A DNA stretch of 64,000 nucleotides. Source: Sporosarcina ureilytica (lineage in GTDB: Bacteria > Bacillota > Bacilli > Bacillales_A > Planococcaceae). This document shows, piece after piece, positions 1 through 7,779 of this stretch. Numbering within the stretch: position 1 is the stretch's first letter; each line of letters starts with the position of its first letter. The stretch is taken from NCBI RefSeq assembly GCF_001753205.1, contig NZ_CP017560.1:3038001-3102000 (forward strand), written 5' to 3'. A model generated the notes under the pieces. The model was not told where the DNA came from and searched no databases. It saw only the letters and a program-made list of their open reading frames with translations. A program made the translations under genes and the position numbers.

Positions 1-466
1 GAGACCAAGTGGCTTGAATTAAGCTTGCCCCCACTCCCAACACGATACTCCCCGTCATTAAGTGAACGACAGCCCCAGTGAATGCGTAATGAGAATAGTT
101 AAATATATCGATATTCATAGTTTTAGTGAAACCAATAACTAATAGTAAGAGATTCAACGCAAATACGGAAGGGATAATCAAGGCACCGACTAAAGTTGAG
201 AAAGCAACCCCTGCCGCCGCTCCGGAACCGATATCAATTACAGTTAAGTTAAAAGAAAAGCGTTCTACAATTTGCGTGACAGCAGGCTCTAATGTATTTG
301 AAATTAAGGAGATTGCTAAGTTTAGACCAATAAATCCAATTCCTACAATAATCCCGCTGCGAATTGCACGTAAAATTCCTTGCCCCAATACAAGACCAAT
401 TATTATTAATACAATCGGCACAAAAACGATTGATCCGAGAGACAGAAAATAATCAACTACTATCAT
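1..466 (-). CDS. PTS EIIC, galactitol-type (partial, runs off left edge)
   Basis: This is the membrane permease subunit of a phosphotransferase system and would carry a sugar or polyol inward while it is phosphorylated. About 155 N-terminal residues are visible, starting MIVVDYFLSLGSIVFVPIVL. They are strongly hydrophobic, with an early helix ending in VLGQGILRAIRSG and a second around IVGIGFIGLNLAISLISNTL. This layout is that of the GatC family (galactitol and related polyols). The start ATG at 464-466 follows GGAGGGG in the gap after the EIIB gene, so it is the next gene of the same minus-strand operon (EIIA, EIIB, EIIC as separate polypeptides). The C-terminal two thirds and any further catabolic genes lie outside the window. 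The family is fairly sure; the substrate is not. Confidence 0.85.
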   Translation of the reverse strand, partial: MIVVDYFLSLGSIVFVPIVLIIIGLVLGQGILRAIRSGIIVGIGFIGLNLAISLISNTLEPAVTQIVERFSFNLTVIDIGSGAAAGVAFSTLVGALIIPSVFALNLLLLVIGFTKTMNIDIFNYSHYAFTGAVVHLMTGSIVLGVGASLIQATWS

Positions 467-478
467 ATTTAACCCCTC

Positions 479-763
479 CTACTTTAAGAGTATTTCGATA
501 ATTTTTTCTTTCGTTGCTTCTTCGTTTATCCCTATTAAAAACGGTGTGCCAACGACGATAGGCGTCTTATATTTTGTTTGATCTAATTTCATGGAAGTAA
601 CAAATAAATCTACCTCTCCATCATAAGAGTCGAGCTCATAAATCTGGGATTGCGTAATAGAATAATCAATTCCTGTTTCTTTCAAAAGTTCCTCAACTTT
701 GCTTAAAATAAGTGTAGATGTAGCTAAGCCTGCTCCACAGGCAATAACAATTCTTTTTTTCAT
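479..763 (-). CDS. PTS EIIB, galactitol-type
   Basis: A 94-residue cytoplasmic phosphocarrier that takes phosphate from EIIA and hands it to the sugar bound in EIIC. It begins MKKRIVIACGAGLATSTLIL, and Cys9 in the CGAGLATST loop is the expected phosphocysteine of PTS_IIB (lactose/cellobiose and galactitol superfamily). The length is normal for a stand-alone GatB-like subunit. Its start overlaps the stop of the EIIA gene by 4 bp (ATGA-type coupling) and the EIIC gene follows after 12 bp, so the three subunits are co-transcribed. The specificity is probably a polyol or ketohexose, judged only from the neighbouring aldolase and isomerase. Confidence 0.88.
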   Translation of the reverse strand: MKKRIVIACGAGLATSTLILSKVEELLKETGIDYSITQSQIYELDSYDGEVDLFVTSMKLDQTKYKTPIVVGTPFLIGINEEATKEKIIEILLK

Positions 764-1242
764 TCAACATTCTCCTTTTTATTAAAGTAGTATTTCATTA
801 AAGACCACAATTCAGCTTGAGATTTTACGCCTTTGATACCTCTAATTCCTTCTTTACTTTGCAACAAGAGACTAATTTGTTGCAGAACCTCCAAATGTTT
901 GTTGCTGTCATTTAAAATTAATCCAAAAACAAAGTCTACCTTAATAGGTTGCAAGTCTTCGATATTTTGAAAGGTAACAGGCTGTTCAAGTTGTAATACG
1001 ACCAGCTTCTCAGCCTTCGAAAATTTTGCCTCAGTGTGAACAAGGGCTATATTCATATCTTTTAATTGCATACCAGTTGGATATTCTTTTTCTCGTTTTT
1101 TAATCGCTTCTCTAAAACCTTTTGTTACATAGTTCTTCTTCTCCAATTCATCCGCCATAAAGTCAAAAAGCTGCTCTTGATTTTCAAAAAAACGATCATA
1201 AAAAACGAGATCTTTTTCCACGTACACATCATTTCCCCCCAT
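760..1242 (-). CDS. PTS EIIA, mannitol/fructose/galactitol (EIIA-Ntr-like) type
   Basis: A soluble phosphocarrier of about 155-160 residues with the PTS_IIA_2 fold. His69 in IALVHTE is the expected phosphohistidine, and His116 in DSNKHLEVL matches the second conserved histidine. The start is uncertain. The upstream ATG at 1240-1242 has only a distant AAAGG, whereas a GTG at 1225-1227 sits a few bases after GGGGGGAAAT. That would give a protein starting at VYVEKDLVFY, five residues shorter, and is the better-supported start. The gene lies between the YjbQ gene and EIIB in the minus-strand operon. The family call is secure, the sugar unknown. Confidence 0.85.
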   Translation of the reverse strand: MGGNDVYVEKDLVFYDRFFENQEQLFDFMADELEKKNYVTKGFREAIKKREKEYPTGMQLKDMNIALVHTEAKFSKAEKLVVLQLEQPVTFQNIEDLQPIKVDFVFGLILNDSNKHLEVLQQISLLLQSKEGIRGIKGVKSQAELWSLMKYYFNKKENVE

Positions 1243-1267
1243 CGTTTAGCTAAATTACTACCTTTCC

Positions 1268-1780
1268 TTACTCACCAATAATTTTAATAAGGCATGTACG
1301 CTCCCTCTCACGAATTTGATCCCAATCAATGAAATAAATATAGCCCACCAAGCCAATTTGTAATTCTCCATTCTCAATAACGAAAGTTTCGCTTGTCCCA
1401 AGCAGCGTGCTTTTTAAATGGGCATCTGTGTTCAACATCGTGTATGCTTCTGGACTAATTTCTCCTTGCATGTCCTCTAATCCGACTTTGATATGATTAG
1501 GTCCTGGATGATAGTACTGCCCTTCAGTAGTACATTGTGGAATTAACTTATTCAAAATATTATTTAAATCCACTTGCAAATATTCGTAACCATAGTAATT
1601 TGTATCATGAGACAATTCTTCAAAAATCACTGAACAGGTTGTATGCGGGGAGGCAACTGTGCAAATTCCTTCTTTAACTCGACTTTTAGCAACATGCGCT
1701 CTCACTTGTTCTGTAATTTCATGGTAAGTTACTCGATTACCATGAGACGTTAGACTAAGTCTTCCTGAATAAACTGTCAT
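1268..1780 (-). CDS. YjbQ/UPF0047 family protein
   Basis: A 170-residue protein of the YjbQ (UPF0047) family, some members of which have been described as having weak thiamine-phosphate-synthase activity; the true role is unsettled. Family hallmarks are PHTTCSV at about 45-51 (His46 with Cys49), the NTDAHLKSTLLG segment, and the C-terminal G-Q-x3-F-I-D-W-D-x2-R-x-R pattern. It is slightly longer than the usual 130-140 residues. Its start overlaps the stop of the isomerase-like gene by 4 bp and the EIIA gene follows, so it is embedded in the PTS operon. That suggests a job on the imported phospho-sugar rather than in thiamine synthesis. The family is sure; the function is not. Confidence 0.85.
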   Translation of the reverse strand: MTVYSGRLSLTSHGNRVTYHEITEQVRAHVAKSRVKEGICTVASPHTTCSVIFEELSHDTNYYGYEYLQVDLNNILNKLIPQCTTEGQYYHPGPNHIKVGLEDMQGEISPEAYTMLNTDAHLKSTLLGTSETFVIENGELQIGLVGYIYFIDWDQIRERERTCLIKIIGE

Positions 1781-2490
1781 AGAATGCTTCCTTTCTTTCC
1801 GTAAATTGCAACGACTTCAATCATTTCTTTCATCATTTCTATTGGTTTTTCAGCTTTCACTATCCCGCTCGTAACACCAACACCATCTGCGCCTAGCCGC
1901 AATAACTCAGCCACATCTTGTGCAGAACGAATACCAGCTCCTTGTTCTACCAAAACACATGGATTGATTTTCTTGATTTTTTCAATTGTAGAGATTACAT
2001 AATTTCGATCACTAATTTGATGACTACCAATAAGTTCGGTTGGTTCTGCTAATACTATATCGGGTCCCAATACCGCCAATGCCTGCCCTTCTTGACCAGA
2101 ATCAGCGCATACAATTGTTAGCAGCCCTACATCCTTTGCCCTTTGAATCGCTTTAGATAAATCTGAACATGACATTGGATTATCCGCATGATTTAACACA
2201 ACAGCCTGGACGCCAATATGTTTTAAAGATTCGGCGAATACTCGTCCCATAGAATCACCACACTCAATGTTATCCATATGTTGGGCAGTCACGATTAAGT
2301 TTTGACACTCCTTAGCGACGATGGCTAATTCCGTCAGTGGAGCTGTAAACAATATGTCAATAGGATATTCTTCAGCTAACTGATCAGCATGACGAGCTAA
2401 GTCCATTAATGATTCGCCAAACAGAAAACTTTTAGGGTTTACAACGAAAAAAGGAGCTTTAATTTTTTTATTTACCAATCTTACGGCCAT
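1777..2490 (-). CDS. Triosephosphate isomerase family protein (archaeal-like)
   Basis: A TIM-barrel isomerase homologue of 237 residues. The catalytic set of the family is recognisable: Asn18 and Lys20 in FFVVNPKSF, His101 in VVLNHADNP, and Glu149 in LAEPTELIGS. The PTELIG and LNHAD forms resemble archaeal-type TIMs more than the glycolytic bacterial enzyme (AYEPVWAIG). The open frame extends to 2547, but the first 19 codons overlap the aldolase gene and lack family features. ATG at 2488-2490 has AAAGG immediately upstream, and a TTG at 2476-2478 is an alternative. Lying between a class II aldolase and a YjbQ gene in a PTS operon, it probably interconverts a triose or tetrulose phosphate made by that pathway; paralogues of this kind serve erythritol/threitol catabolism elsewhere. 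Confidence 0.75.
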   Translation of the reverse strand: MAVRLVNKKIKAPFFVVNPKSFLFGESLMDLARHADQLAEEYPIDILFTAPLTELAIVAKECQNLIVTAQHMDNIECGDSMGRVFAESLKHIGVQAVVLNHADNPMSCSDLSKAIQRAKDVGLLTIVCADSGQEGQALAVLGPDIVLAEPTELIGSHQISDRNYVISTIEKIKKINPCVLVEQGAGIRSAQDVAELLRLGADGVGVTSGIVKAEKPIEMMKEMIEVVAIYGKKGSIL

Positions 2491-2500
2491 CCTTTCTATT

Positions 2501-3337
2501 TCAGATGACAATCTTTTGTGTATTAAATATGCTGTAATATTTATCAAGGCACTGCCCTATGTCACTGCGCATTTGCGCTTGGACTTCAAAATAGTTTCGT
2601 CTTTCCCCTGCTATATTCTCTACCGATGCATTTATTAAATCTGTAAAAATATTGATTTTTACAATGTTACTTAAAGCACAACGGTATAGATTATCTTCTC
2701 CAGAAGAAGAACCGCCGTGTAACACGAGAGGAACAGGAACAGCTTTGGAAATTTCACTTAACCTTTCAAAATTAATTTCTGGGGTTCCAACATAATTCCC
2801 GTGTGCAGTACCAATAGAAATAGCTAATGAATCGACTTCTGTTTTTTCGTAAAACCTTTTGGCATCTTCTACAGTGGTGTAAAAAGACTCGCTATGTTCA
2901 TGGTTTTCATAGTTCTCTCCCGAACCAACATGGCCAATTTCGGCCTCAACAACGACCCCTCTAGAGTGTGCGTAAGCAATAACTTCCTTCGTCTTTTTCA
3001 CATTTTCTTCAAATGAATCTTGAGAAGCATCTATCATCACAGATGTAAATCCCAGGTCAACTGCCCTTTTGACAAAATCGATTTCTTGTCCATGATCCAA
3101 ATGAAGAACTATAGGGACACTAGCGTGTTGAGCGTAAAATTTACCTAGTAATGCCGCTTCTTTTAAACACATTACTTCATCGTGAGCTTGTGCAAAAGAG
3201 ATGATAAGCGGTAACTTTTTCTTCTCAGCAACGGCAATGTATGCACGTAATGTATTCTGATCTACAAAGTTCGTTGCGGGGATTGCAAACCTTTTCTTTA
3301 ATGCGATATTAAATATTTTTTTTGAAGACACTAACAT
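2501..3337 (-). CDS. Class II fructose/tagatose-bisphosphate aldolase
   Basis: First gene of the PTS operon. Class II (zinc) ketose-bisphosphate aldolases cleave a ketose 1,6-bisphosphate to dihydroxyacetone phosphate and an aldehyde. Visible landmarks are HLDHGQE (Asp81 and Zn-ligand His82), EAEIGHVGSGE, SIGTAHGNY (Zn ligand) and VLHGGSS followed by KINIFTD at the phosphate-binding strand. At 278 residues it has the size of GatY/KbaY/FbaA proteins. The start chosen is ATG 3335-3337, preceded by GAGGTG at 11 bp; the 13 codons further upstream are non-coding leader. It ends just before the TIM homologue. Tagatose- versus fructose-bisphosphate specificity cannot be told from sequence alone, but a dedicated housekeeping enzyme is unlikely here. 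Confidence 0.85.
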   Translation of the reverse strand: MLVSSKKIFNIALKKRFAIPATNFVDQNTLRAYIAVAEKKKLPLIISFAQAHDEVMCLKEAALLGKFYAQHASVPIVLHLDHGQEIDFVKRAVDLGFTSVMIDASQDSFEENVKKTKEVIAYAHSRGVVVEAEIGHVGSGENYENHEHSESFYTTVEDAKRFYEKTEVDSLAISIGTAHGNYVGTPEINFERLSEISKAVPVPLVLHGGSSSGEDNLYRCALSNIVKINIFTDLINASVENIAGERRNYFEVQAQMRSDIGQCLDKYYSIFNTQKIVI

Positions 3338-3545
3338 CGTGATTCTTTCACCTCGGCATTTGTATTTTGGCTTCATTAATTCATCTCGACTTAATAGTTA
3401 AAGTTGAATGAAATTTTCTATTCAACAATTCCTTAGCCCATGAAATACTTTTGTAACTTAAACAATCACACTGCATAATATGACCAAGCTCCTAAAGTTA
3501 GTACAACTATTAAATTTTCATTTGATTGCTAGTATGGACAATAAA

Positions 3546-3577
3546 GCCCCTCGACCAATTTTTATTGGTTAAGGGGC
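3546..3577. terminator. Hairpin in the gap between the aldolase and fruA
   Basis: GCCCCTCGACCAAT pairs with ATTGGTTAAGGGGC with two central mismatches. Read on the minus strand it is followed by TTTATTG, so it may be a weak second terminator for the fructose operon or part of the aldolase leader. The rest of 3338-3813 holds no gene I can support; two short minus-strand frames there (3510-3692 and 3689-3913) lack ribosome sites and family features. Confidence 0.45.
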
Positions 3578-3822
3578 GAGTGTTATTCGGCTTGAATAGT
3601 ATTCGTATTAGATACCTTGTGAAATAGGAAGAAATGGGGAAATAATATTTAGGAGAAAGCGGTAAGTATTTTCTACTGGGACTACAGGTCAATTAACTCC
3701 TCCTAAACCATTACTTCGTCTCGTCCAATTGTATGTAATTAATTGATAATATTGACCTATGCTTCGTCTGTGGGATAACCTGTAAACCAATCCCTGAGCA
3801 ACATACCAATAACAAAATAAAA

Positions 3823-3856
3823 GAAGCCTGTCACATATATTTATATGACAGACTTC
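3823..3856 (-). terminator. Rho-independent terminator of fruRKA
   Basis: Read on the minus strand, GAAGTCTGTCA pairs with TGTGACAGGCTTC around an AT-rich loop, followed by TTTTATTTTG. It lies 29 bp after the fruA stop. Confidence 0.8.
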
Positions 3857-3884
3857 CATCTTAAACTTTAAAAATACATTGAAT

Positions 3885-5807
3885 TTAATTCCCCGACTCA
3901 ATCGTGACTCCAACCGCTTCTCTCTTCAACAACCCAGCCAACAACGCCGTCACAACTGCACCGGAAACTATCGCCAACGCATAGAGTAAAACTTTTCCAA
4001 TGCCACCTTCAACAAGTCCCATCACAAAAATTCCGCCATGTGGGGCACGTAGACCGATATCAAATAACATCGTCAATCCACCCGTTACTGCCGCCCCTGC
4101 TACGGAAGCCGGGATAATCCGAGCTGGATCCGCTGCAGCAAATGGAATCACGCCCTCTGTAATAAAGCATGCCCCGAGCACATACGCTGTTTTCCCTGCT
4201 TCTCTTTCTTGCTTCGAAAAACGTTTCTTAAATAATGTGGTTGCCAGTGCAACACCTAGTGGCGGAACCATACCTGCTGCCATGACTGTTGCGATAAATG
4301 TAAAGTTTTGCGCATCAAGCATCGCAATTCCGAATGTGTAAGCCGCTTTATTAATCGGACCACCCATATCAATCGCCATCATCGCACCTAAAACAATTCC
4401 AACTAACACAACATTCGTGCCGCCTAATCCTTCCAAAAATGCCGTAATGCCTGTATAAATTTTCGTTAACGGTGGATTTATGAGCATCATCGCAATCCCT
4501 GTAATCGCAATACTAAACACTGGGAAAAACAACACCGGCTTTAATCCTTCAAGTGCTTCTGGTAATCTAGTAAAAGCCTTTTTAACAAAGAGGGTCACAT
4601 ATCCTGCCAAGAATCCTGCAATTAATCCGCCCAGAAAACCAGATCCTCCGGCAGCACCCTCAACGCCGGTCACAGTGATTGCAATCAATCCGCCAACCAT
4701 ACCTGGCGCAAATCCTGGACGATCCGCAATGCTCGATGCGATAAAACCAGCGAGCACTGGCACCATTAGGAAGAACGCTTTTCCGCCGCCAATTGTCCCT
4801 AACATCGCAGCGAAAGCATTATATTCTGGACTGTCTGGATTCCCCGATTCGATTCCCCAGAAAAATGATAATGCAATTAAAATCCCGCCTCCAACAACAA
4901 ATGGAAGCATGTTTGAAACACCATTCATTAAATGCTTATAAAACCCACTGCGTGACTCCGTTTGCGCAGCATCCTCTTTCGACACATCATGCGCATAAAT
5001 CGGAGCGTCCTGGTTAATCGCACGATTTAAAATAGCCTCTGTCTCATAAATCGCTTTTCCGACCGGGACTTGAATGACTGGTTTCCCGTTAAAACGTGCC
5101 ATTTCTACTTTTGTGTCCGCCGCAACGATAATCGCATCCGCTTCTGCAATGTCTGCATCCGTCAGGCGATTTTTCACACCGCTTGAACCGTTCGTCTCAA
5201 CTTTAATGAAAACTCCCATCTCTTTTGCGGTTTCATTTAATTTCTCCGCCGCCATAAATGTATGGGCAATGCCTGTTGGACAAGCTGTCACCGCTACTAG
5301 TTTTCGCGACACAGTTTCTGGCGTTTGCTCTTCCTCTTTTGGTCCATCCAACTCAGCCTCTTTCGCATTAACCGCTTCAAGCACCGCATCTTTTGTTTTA
5401 GCATTGAATACTGCATTTCTAAATTTTTCATCCATTAAAAATGTAGCCAGTCTCGATAAAGCTTCCAAATGGGCATCATTTGCACCATCTGTTGCCGCAA
5501 TCATGAAAAACAAATGCGCCGGTTGACCGTCTAACGATGCATAGTCAATCCCTTCTACCGAACGCCCAAATACAATCGCCGGTTCTTTTACAGCCGCCGA
5601 TTTCGCATGAGGAATCGCAATGCCATCGCCAATGCCCGTCGTACTTTGTTCCTCACGCACTAAAATCGCTTGCATAAAAGCTCCTTGATCATTCAATTTC
5701 CCTGCGTCATTCAGTTGTTCAATTAACTCCGATAAAACAGCTTGTTTACTAGTAGCTTCCACATCTAAAATAATCGTCTGTTCTGTTAACAGTTCTACAA
5801 TTTTCAT
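3885..5807 (-). CDS. fruA: PTS fructose-specific EIIABC
   Basis: A 640-residue fused permease that imports fructose as fructose 1-phosphate. In order: an EIIA domain (about 1-150) with phospho-His67 in GIAIPHAKS; a short acidic linker rich in E; an EIIB-fructose domain (about 168-270) with phospho-Cys176 in VTACPTGIAHT; and an EIIC membrane domain from about 290 with typical LPFVVGGGILIALSFFWGIE and AFMAIDMGGPINKAAY-like segments. The A-B-C order and length match Bacillus FruA. Its ATG overlaps the stop of fruK (ATGA), so it is the third gene of fruR-fruK-fruA, which ends at the hairpin 3823-3856. Confidence 0.95.
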   Translation of the reverse strand: MKIVELLTEQTIILDVEATSKQAVLSELIEQLNDAGKLNDQGAFMQAILVREEQSTTGIGDGIAIPHAKSAAVKEPAIVFGRSVEGIDYASLDGQPAHLFFMIAATDGANDAHLEALSRLATFLMDEKFRNAVFNAKTKDAVLEAVNAKEAELDGPKEEEQTPETVSRKLVAVTACPTGIAHTFMAAEKLNETAKEMGVFIKVETNGSSGVKNRLTDADIAEADAIIVAADTKVEMARFNGKPVIQVPVGKAIYETEAILNRAINQDAPIYAHDVSKEDAAQTESRSGFYKHLMNGVSNMLPFVVGGGILIALSFFWGIESGNPDSPEYNAFAAMLGTIGGGKAFFLMVPVLAGFIASSIADRPGFAPGMVGGLIAITVTGVEGAAGGSGFLGGLIAGFLAGYVTLFVKKAFTRLPEALEGLKPVLFFPVFSIAITGIAMMLINPPLTKIYTGITAFLEGLGGTNVVLVGIVLGAMMAIDMGGPINKAAYTFGIAMLDAQNFTFIATVMAAGMVPPLGVALATTLFKKRFSKQEREAGKTAYVLGACFITEGVIPFAAADPARIIPASVAGAAVTGGLTMLFDIGLRAPHGGIFVMGLVEGGIGKVLLYALAIVSGAVVTALLAGLLKREAVGVTIESGN

Positions 5808-6730
5808 AGTTTCACATCCGTTTCATCCACGATTTTTACTTCGTCAATTAATTCCAGAACCCCTGATTTTTCACATAGATCCGACTGAAAAGCAGTCGCA
5901 CTTCCACTTGCAACTCCGTAACGGAACGCTTCACGTACATTTTCAGACGCTACATAAGCTGCGATAAACCCTGCCACAAGGGAATCCCCCGCACCTACCG
6001 TATTGACAACCTGTCCATTCGGCGCTTCAGCCGATAAAGCGATATTTTTTGTCACGAGTAAAGCCCCTTCGCCGCCCATCGACACAACGACATTTCGAAC
6101 GCCTTGCGCGACAAGTTTTTTCGCATAATGAAATGCTTCCTCTTTCGTTGTAATCGTCGTATTAAATAACTCGCCAAGCTCATCAGCATTCGGCTTCACT
6201 AAAAACGGTTTCGTCTGAATTAACGCTTTCAATGCTGGACCAGATGTATCGAGTACGAAGTGAACCCCGTTTCTTTCACAAGTCTCAGCAATTTCTTTGA
6301 AAAATGACATTGGAATCGATGCTGGTAAACGTCCAGCTAAAACGAACCAGTCTTCCTTTTTCATTGCTTGCACTTTATTGAATAACTTCTGCTGTTGGTC
6401 CTTAATAATCGTAGGACCCGGTCCATTCAATTCCGATGCTTCCTCAGCTTTTATCTTCACATTAATACGCGTGATTTCCGCTGTTTCAATAAAATCAGTT
6501 TGAATCCCTTCATTTCGCAAAAAACCTTGTATGTACTCACCTACAAATCCACCGGCATAACTAATGGCCACACTGTCAACATCTAACCGCTTTAAAACAC
6601 GCGACACATTGATCCCTTTTCCACCCGGATAATAGTGAACATCCTTCGCGCGGTTTAGCGCCCCCGTTTTAAAGGAAGACAAATACGTTGTATAGTCTAA
6701 ACTCGGGGTAATTGTGCAAGTATAAATCAT
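5804..6730 (-). CDS. fruK: 1-phosphofructokinase
   Basis: Phosphorylates the fructose 1-phosphate delivered by FruA to fructose 1,6-bisphosphate. It is a PfkB-family kinase of 308 residues with the N-terminal GGKGINVSRVL signature (about 36-46) and the C-terminal NTVGAGDSLVAGF motif, where Asp249 is the catalytic base. It starts with an ATG overlapping the fruR stop and ends in ATGA with fruA, so the three genes are translationally coupled. No irregularities were seen. Confidence 0.95.
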   Translation of the reverse strand: MIYTCTITPSLDYTTYLSSFKTGALNRAKDVHYYPGGKGINVSRVLKRLDVDSVAISYAGGFVGEYIQGFLRNEGIQTDFIETAEITRINVKIKAEEASELNGPGPTIIKDQQQKLFNKVQAMKKEDWFVLAGRLPASIPMSFFKEIAETCERNGVHFVLDTSGPALKALIQTKPFLVKPNADELGELFNTTITTKEEAFHYAKKLVAQGVRNVVVSMGGEGALLVTKNIALSAEAPNGQVVNTVGAGDSLVAGFIAAYVASENVREAFRYGVASGSATAFQSDLCEKSGVLELIDEVKIVDETDVKL

Positions 6731-7479
6731 GCAGACACCACCTCAAAAGTCGTGTTTTCTCTTAATAATCGAAGCGTTTCTTCCGGGAGCTTACTTGTAA
6801 TTAAAGTCGCCTTACTTAATGTATCGATGCTAGAAAAACTCACTTCTCCATATTTGGTATGGTCTGCAACAACATACGTATGTTTCGCGCATGCACTCGC
6901 TTGGCGTTTCACAGCCGCCTCCTCTGGGTCAGGTGTCGTATAACCAAATGTAGCATCAAAACCATTCACCCCTAAAAAACATTTATCAAAACGATAATTT
7001 TGCAAAGACTGAATCGTTTGCGGTCCGACAAGCGCTCTCGTTTTCCCCTTCACATAACCGCCCGCCAAATAAGTCGTCACACCATGTTCAATTAACGCCT
7101 CAACATGCGTAAGTCCATTAGTCACCACAACGACCTTTTTATTGCGTAAATGCGGGATCATTTGAAAAGTTGTCGTCCCCGCATCCAGAAATATACAATC
7201 TCCTTCTTGGATGAATGAAGCCGCTAATTCGGCAATCCGCTGTTTCTCTTGAAGGTTTTTGGCTGTTTTATCTAGCATGCTCGGCTCATGTAATTTACGT
7301 CCACGAATCGTCGCACCGCCATGTATTCTTGCTAATTTATGTTCATTTTCTAATTCTGTCAAATCTCGTCGAATGGTTGATTCTGAAGCATTTGTCAACT
7401 CAATAATCTCTTGTATTTTAATTGTTTGCTTTTCCGCTAATAAATCTAAAATCACTTGTTGCCTTTCATTCGTTAACAT
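6727..7479 (-). CDS. fruR: DeoR-family repressor of the fructose operon
   Basis: A 250-residue DeoR-family regulator. The N-terminal winged helix (about 6-57) carries the family pattern TIKIQEIIELTNASESTIRRD followed by HKLARIHGGAT. The C-terminal DeoRC sensor domain (about 75-235) includes FLDAGTT and a VVTNGL strand and probably senses fructose 1-phosphate. The start ATG follows AGGAGGTG at a good distance. It is the first gene of its own operon, so autoregulation through the tandem repeats at 7536-7573 is likely. Confidence 0.92.
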   Translation of the reverse strand: MLTNERQQVILDLLAEKQTIKIQEIIELTNASESTIRRDLTELENEHKLARIHGGATIRGRKLHEPSMLDKTAKNLQEKQRIAELAASFIQEGDCIFLDAGTTTFQMIPHLRNKKVVVVTNGLTHVEALIEHGVTTYLAGGYVKGKTRALVGPQTIQSLQNYRFDKCFLGVNGFDATFGYTTPDPEEAAVKRQASACAKHTYVVADHTKYGEVSFSSIDTLSKATLITSKLPEETLRLLRENTTFEVVSA

Positions 7480-7511
7480 CCAAGCACCTCCTGGTTATTT
7501 AACTTACTTTT

Positions 7512-7540
7512 ATCATAAATGAAAACGCATTCAAAATCAA
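7512..7540 (-). promoter_or_regulatory. Promoter of fruRKA with embedded cre site
   Basis: On the minus strand TTGATT (7535-7540) and TATGAT (7512-7517) are separated by exactly 17 bp, a good sigma-A promoter. The spacer holds TGAATGCGTTTTCA (7520-7533), which fits the CcpA cre consensus TGWAANCGNTNWCA at 13 of 14 positions when read on the plus strand. CcpA repression by blocking RNA polymerase is the expected result. Confidence 0.75.
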
Positions 7541-7573
7541 TCGCAATCAGTCATAAACAACCACAAACAACCA
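7536..7573 (-). promoter_or_regulatory. Tandem FruR operator repeats
   Basis: On the minus strand the repeated units TGTTTGTGGTTG and TGTTTATGACTG, then TTGCGATTGATT, overlap and precede the -35 box. Direct repeats of this kind are typical DeoR-family sites. Confidence 0.55.
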
Positions 7574-7588
7574 TCGCGAACCCATCGC

Positions 7589-7670
7589 GGTGCCAGTCAC
7601 TCAAACATTCATGTTTACTCAAACAAACGCGTTAATTCAAACTTTCGTGTTTGTTTGAGTGACTGGCACC
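7589..7670. repeat. REP-like palindrome, full form (copy 1)
   Basis: An 82-bp imperfect palindrome bounded by GGTGCCAGTCACTCAAACA and TGTTTGAGTGACTGGCACC, with inner CATGTTTACTCAAACAAAC and AACGCGTTAATT. Other full copies are at 9192, 13275, 16396 and 24594. Confidence 0.9.
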
Positions 7671-7683
7671 CAAATAAAAAAAA

Positions 7684-7709
7684 ATCATCCAAACGTTAAT
7701 TTGGATGAT
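7684..7709 (-). terminator. Terminator of the acetamidase gene
   Basis: ATCATCCAAA pairs with TTTGGATGAT. On the minus strand it is followed by a long T run (7673-7683). The same stem sequence recurs at 12761, 15232 and 52644. Confidence 0.8.
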
Positions 7710-7724
7710 CCTCTGAATTTATTC

Positions 7725-7763
7725 ATGTAATTGCAGTGTATTATCTGATTGCGTCTTGTACAA
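7725..7763 (+). repeat. Repeat tail, second form (copy 1)
   Basis: ATGTAATTGCAGTGTATTA then TCTGATTGCGTCTTGTACAA. It matches the tail found after hairpins throughout the window (consensus ATGCAATTGTAGTGTATTG then TCTGAATAG) and lies between the terminator and the acetamidase stop. Confidence 0.7.
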
Positions 7764-7779
7764 ATCCTCTATACATATA

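Noticed and set aside
3510..3913. Two short overlapping open frames (60 and 74 codons) on the minus strand between the aldolase and fruA
   Set aside because: One runs antisense to nothing but crosses the fruA terminator, neither has a ribosome site, and the sequences look non-protein-like.
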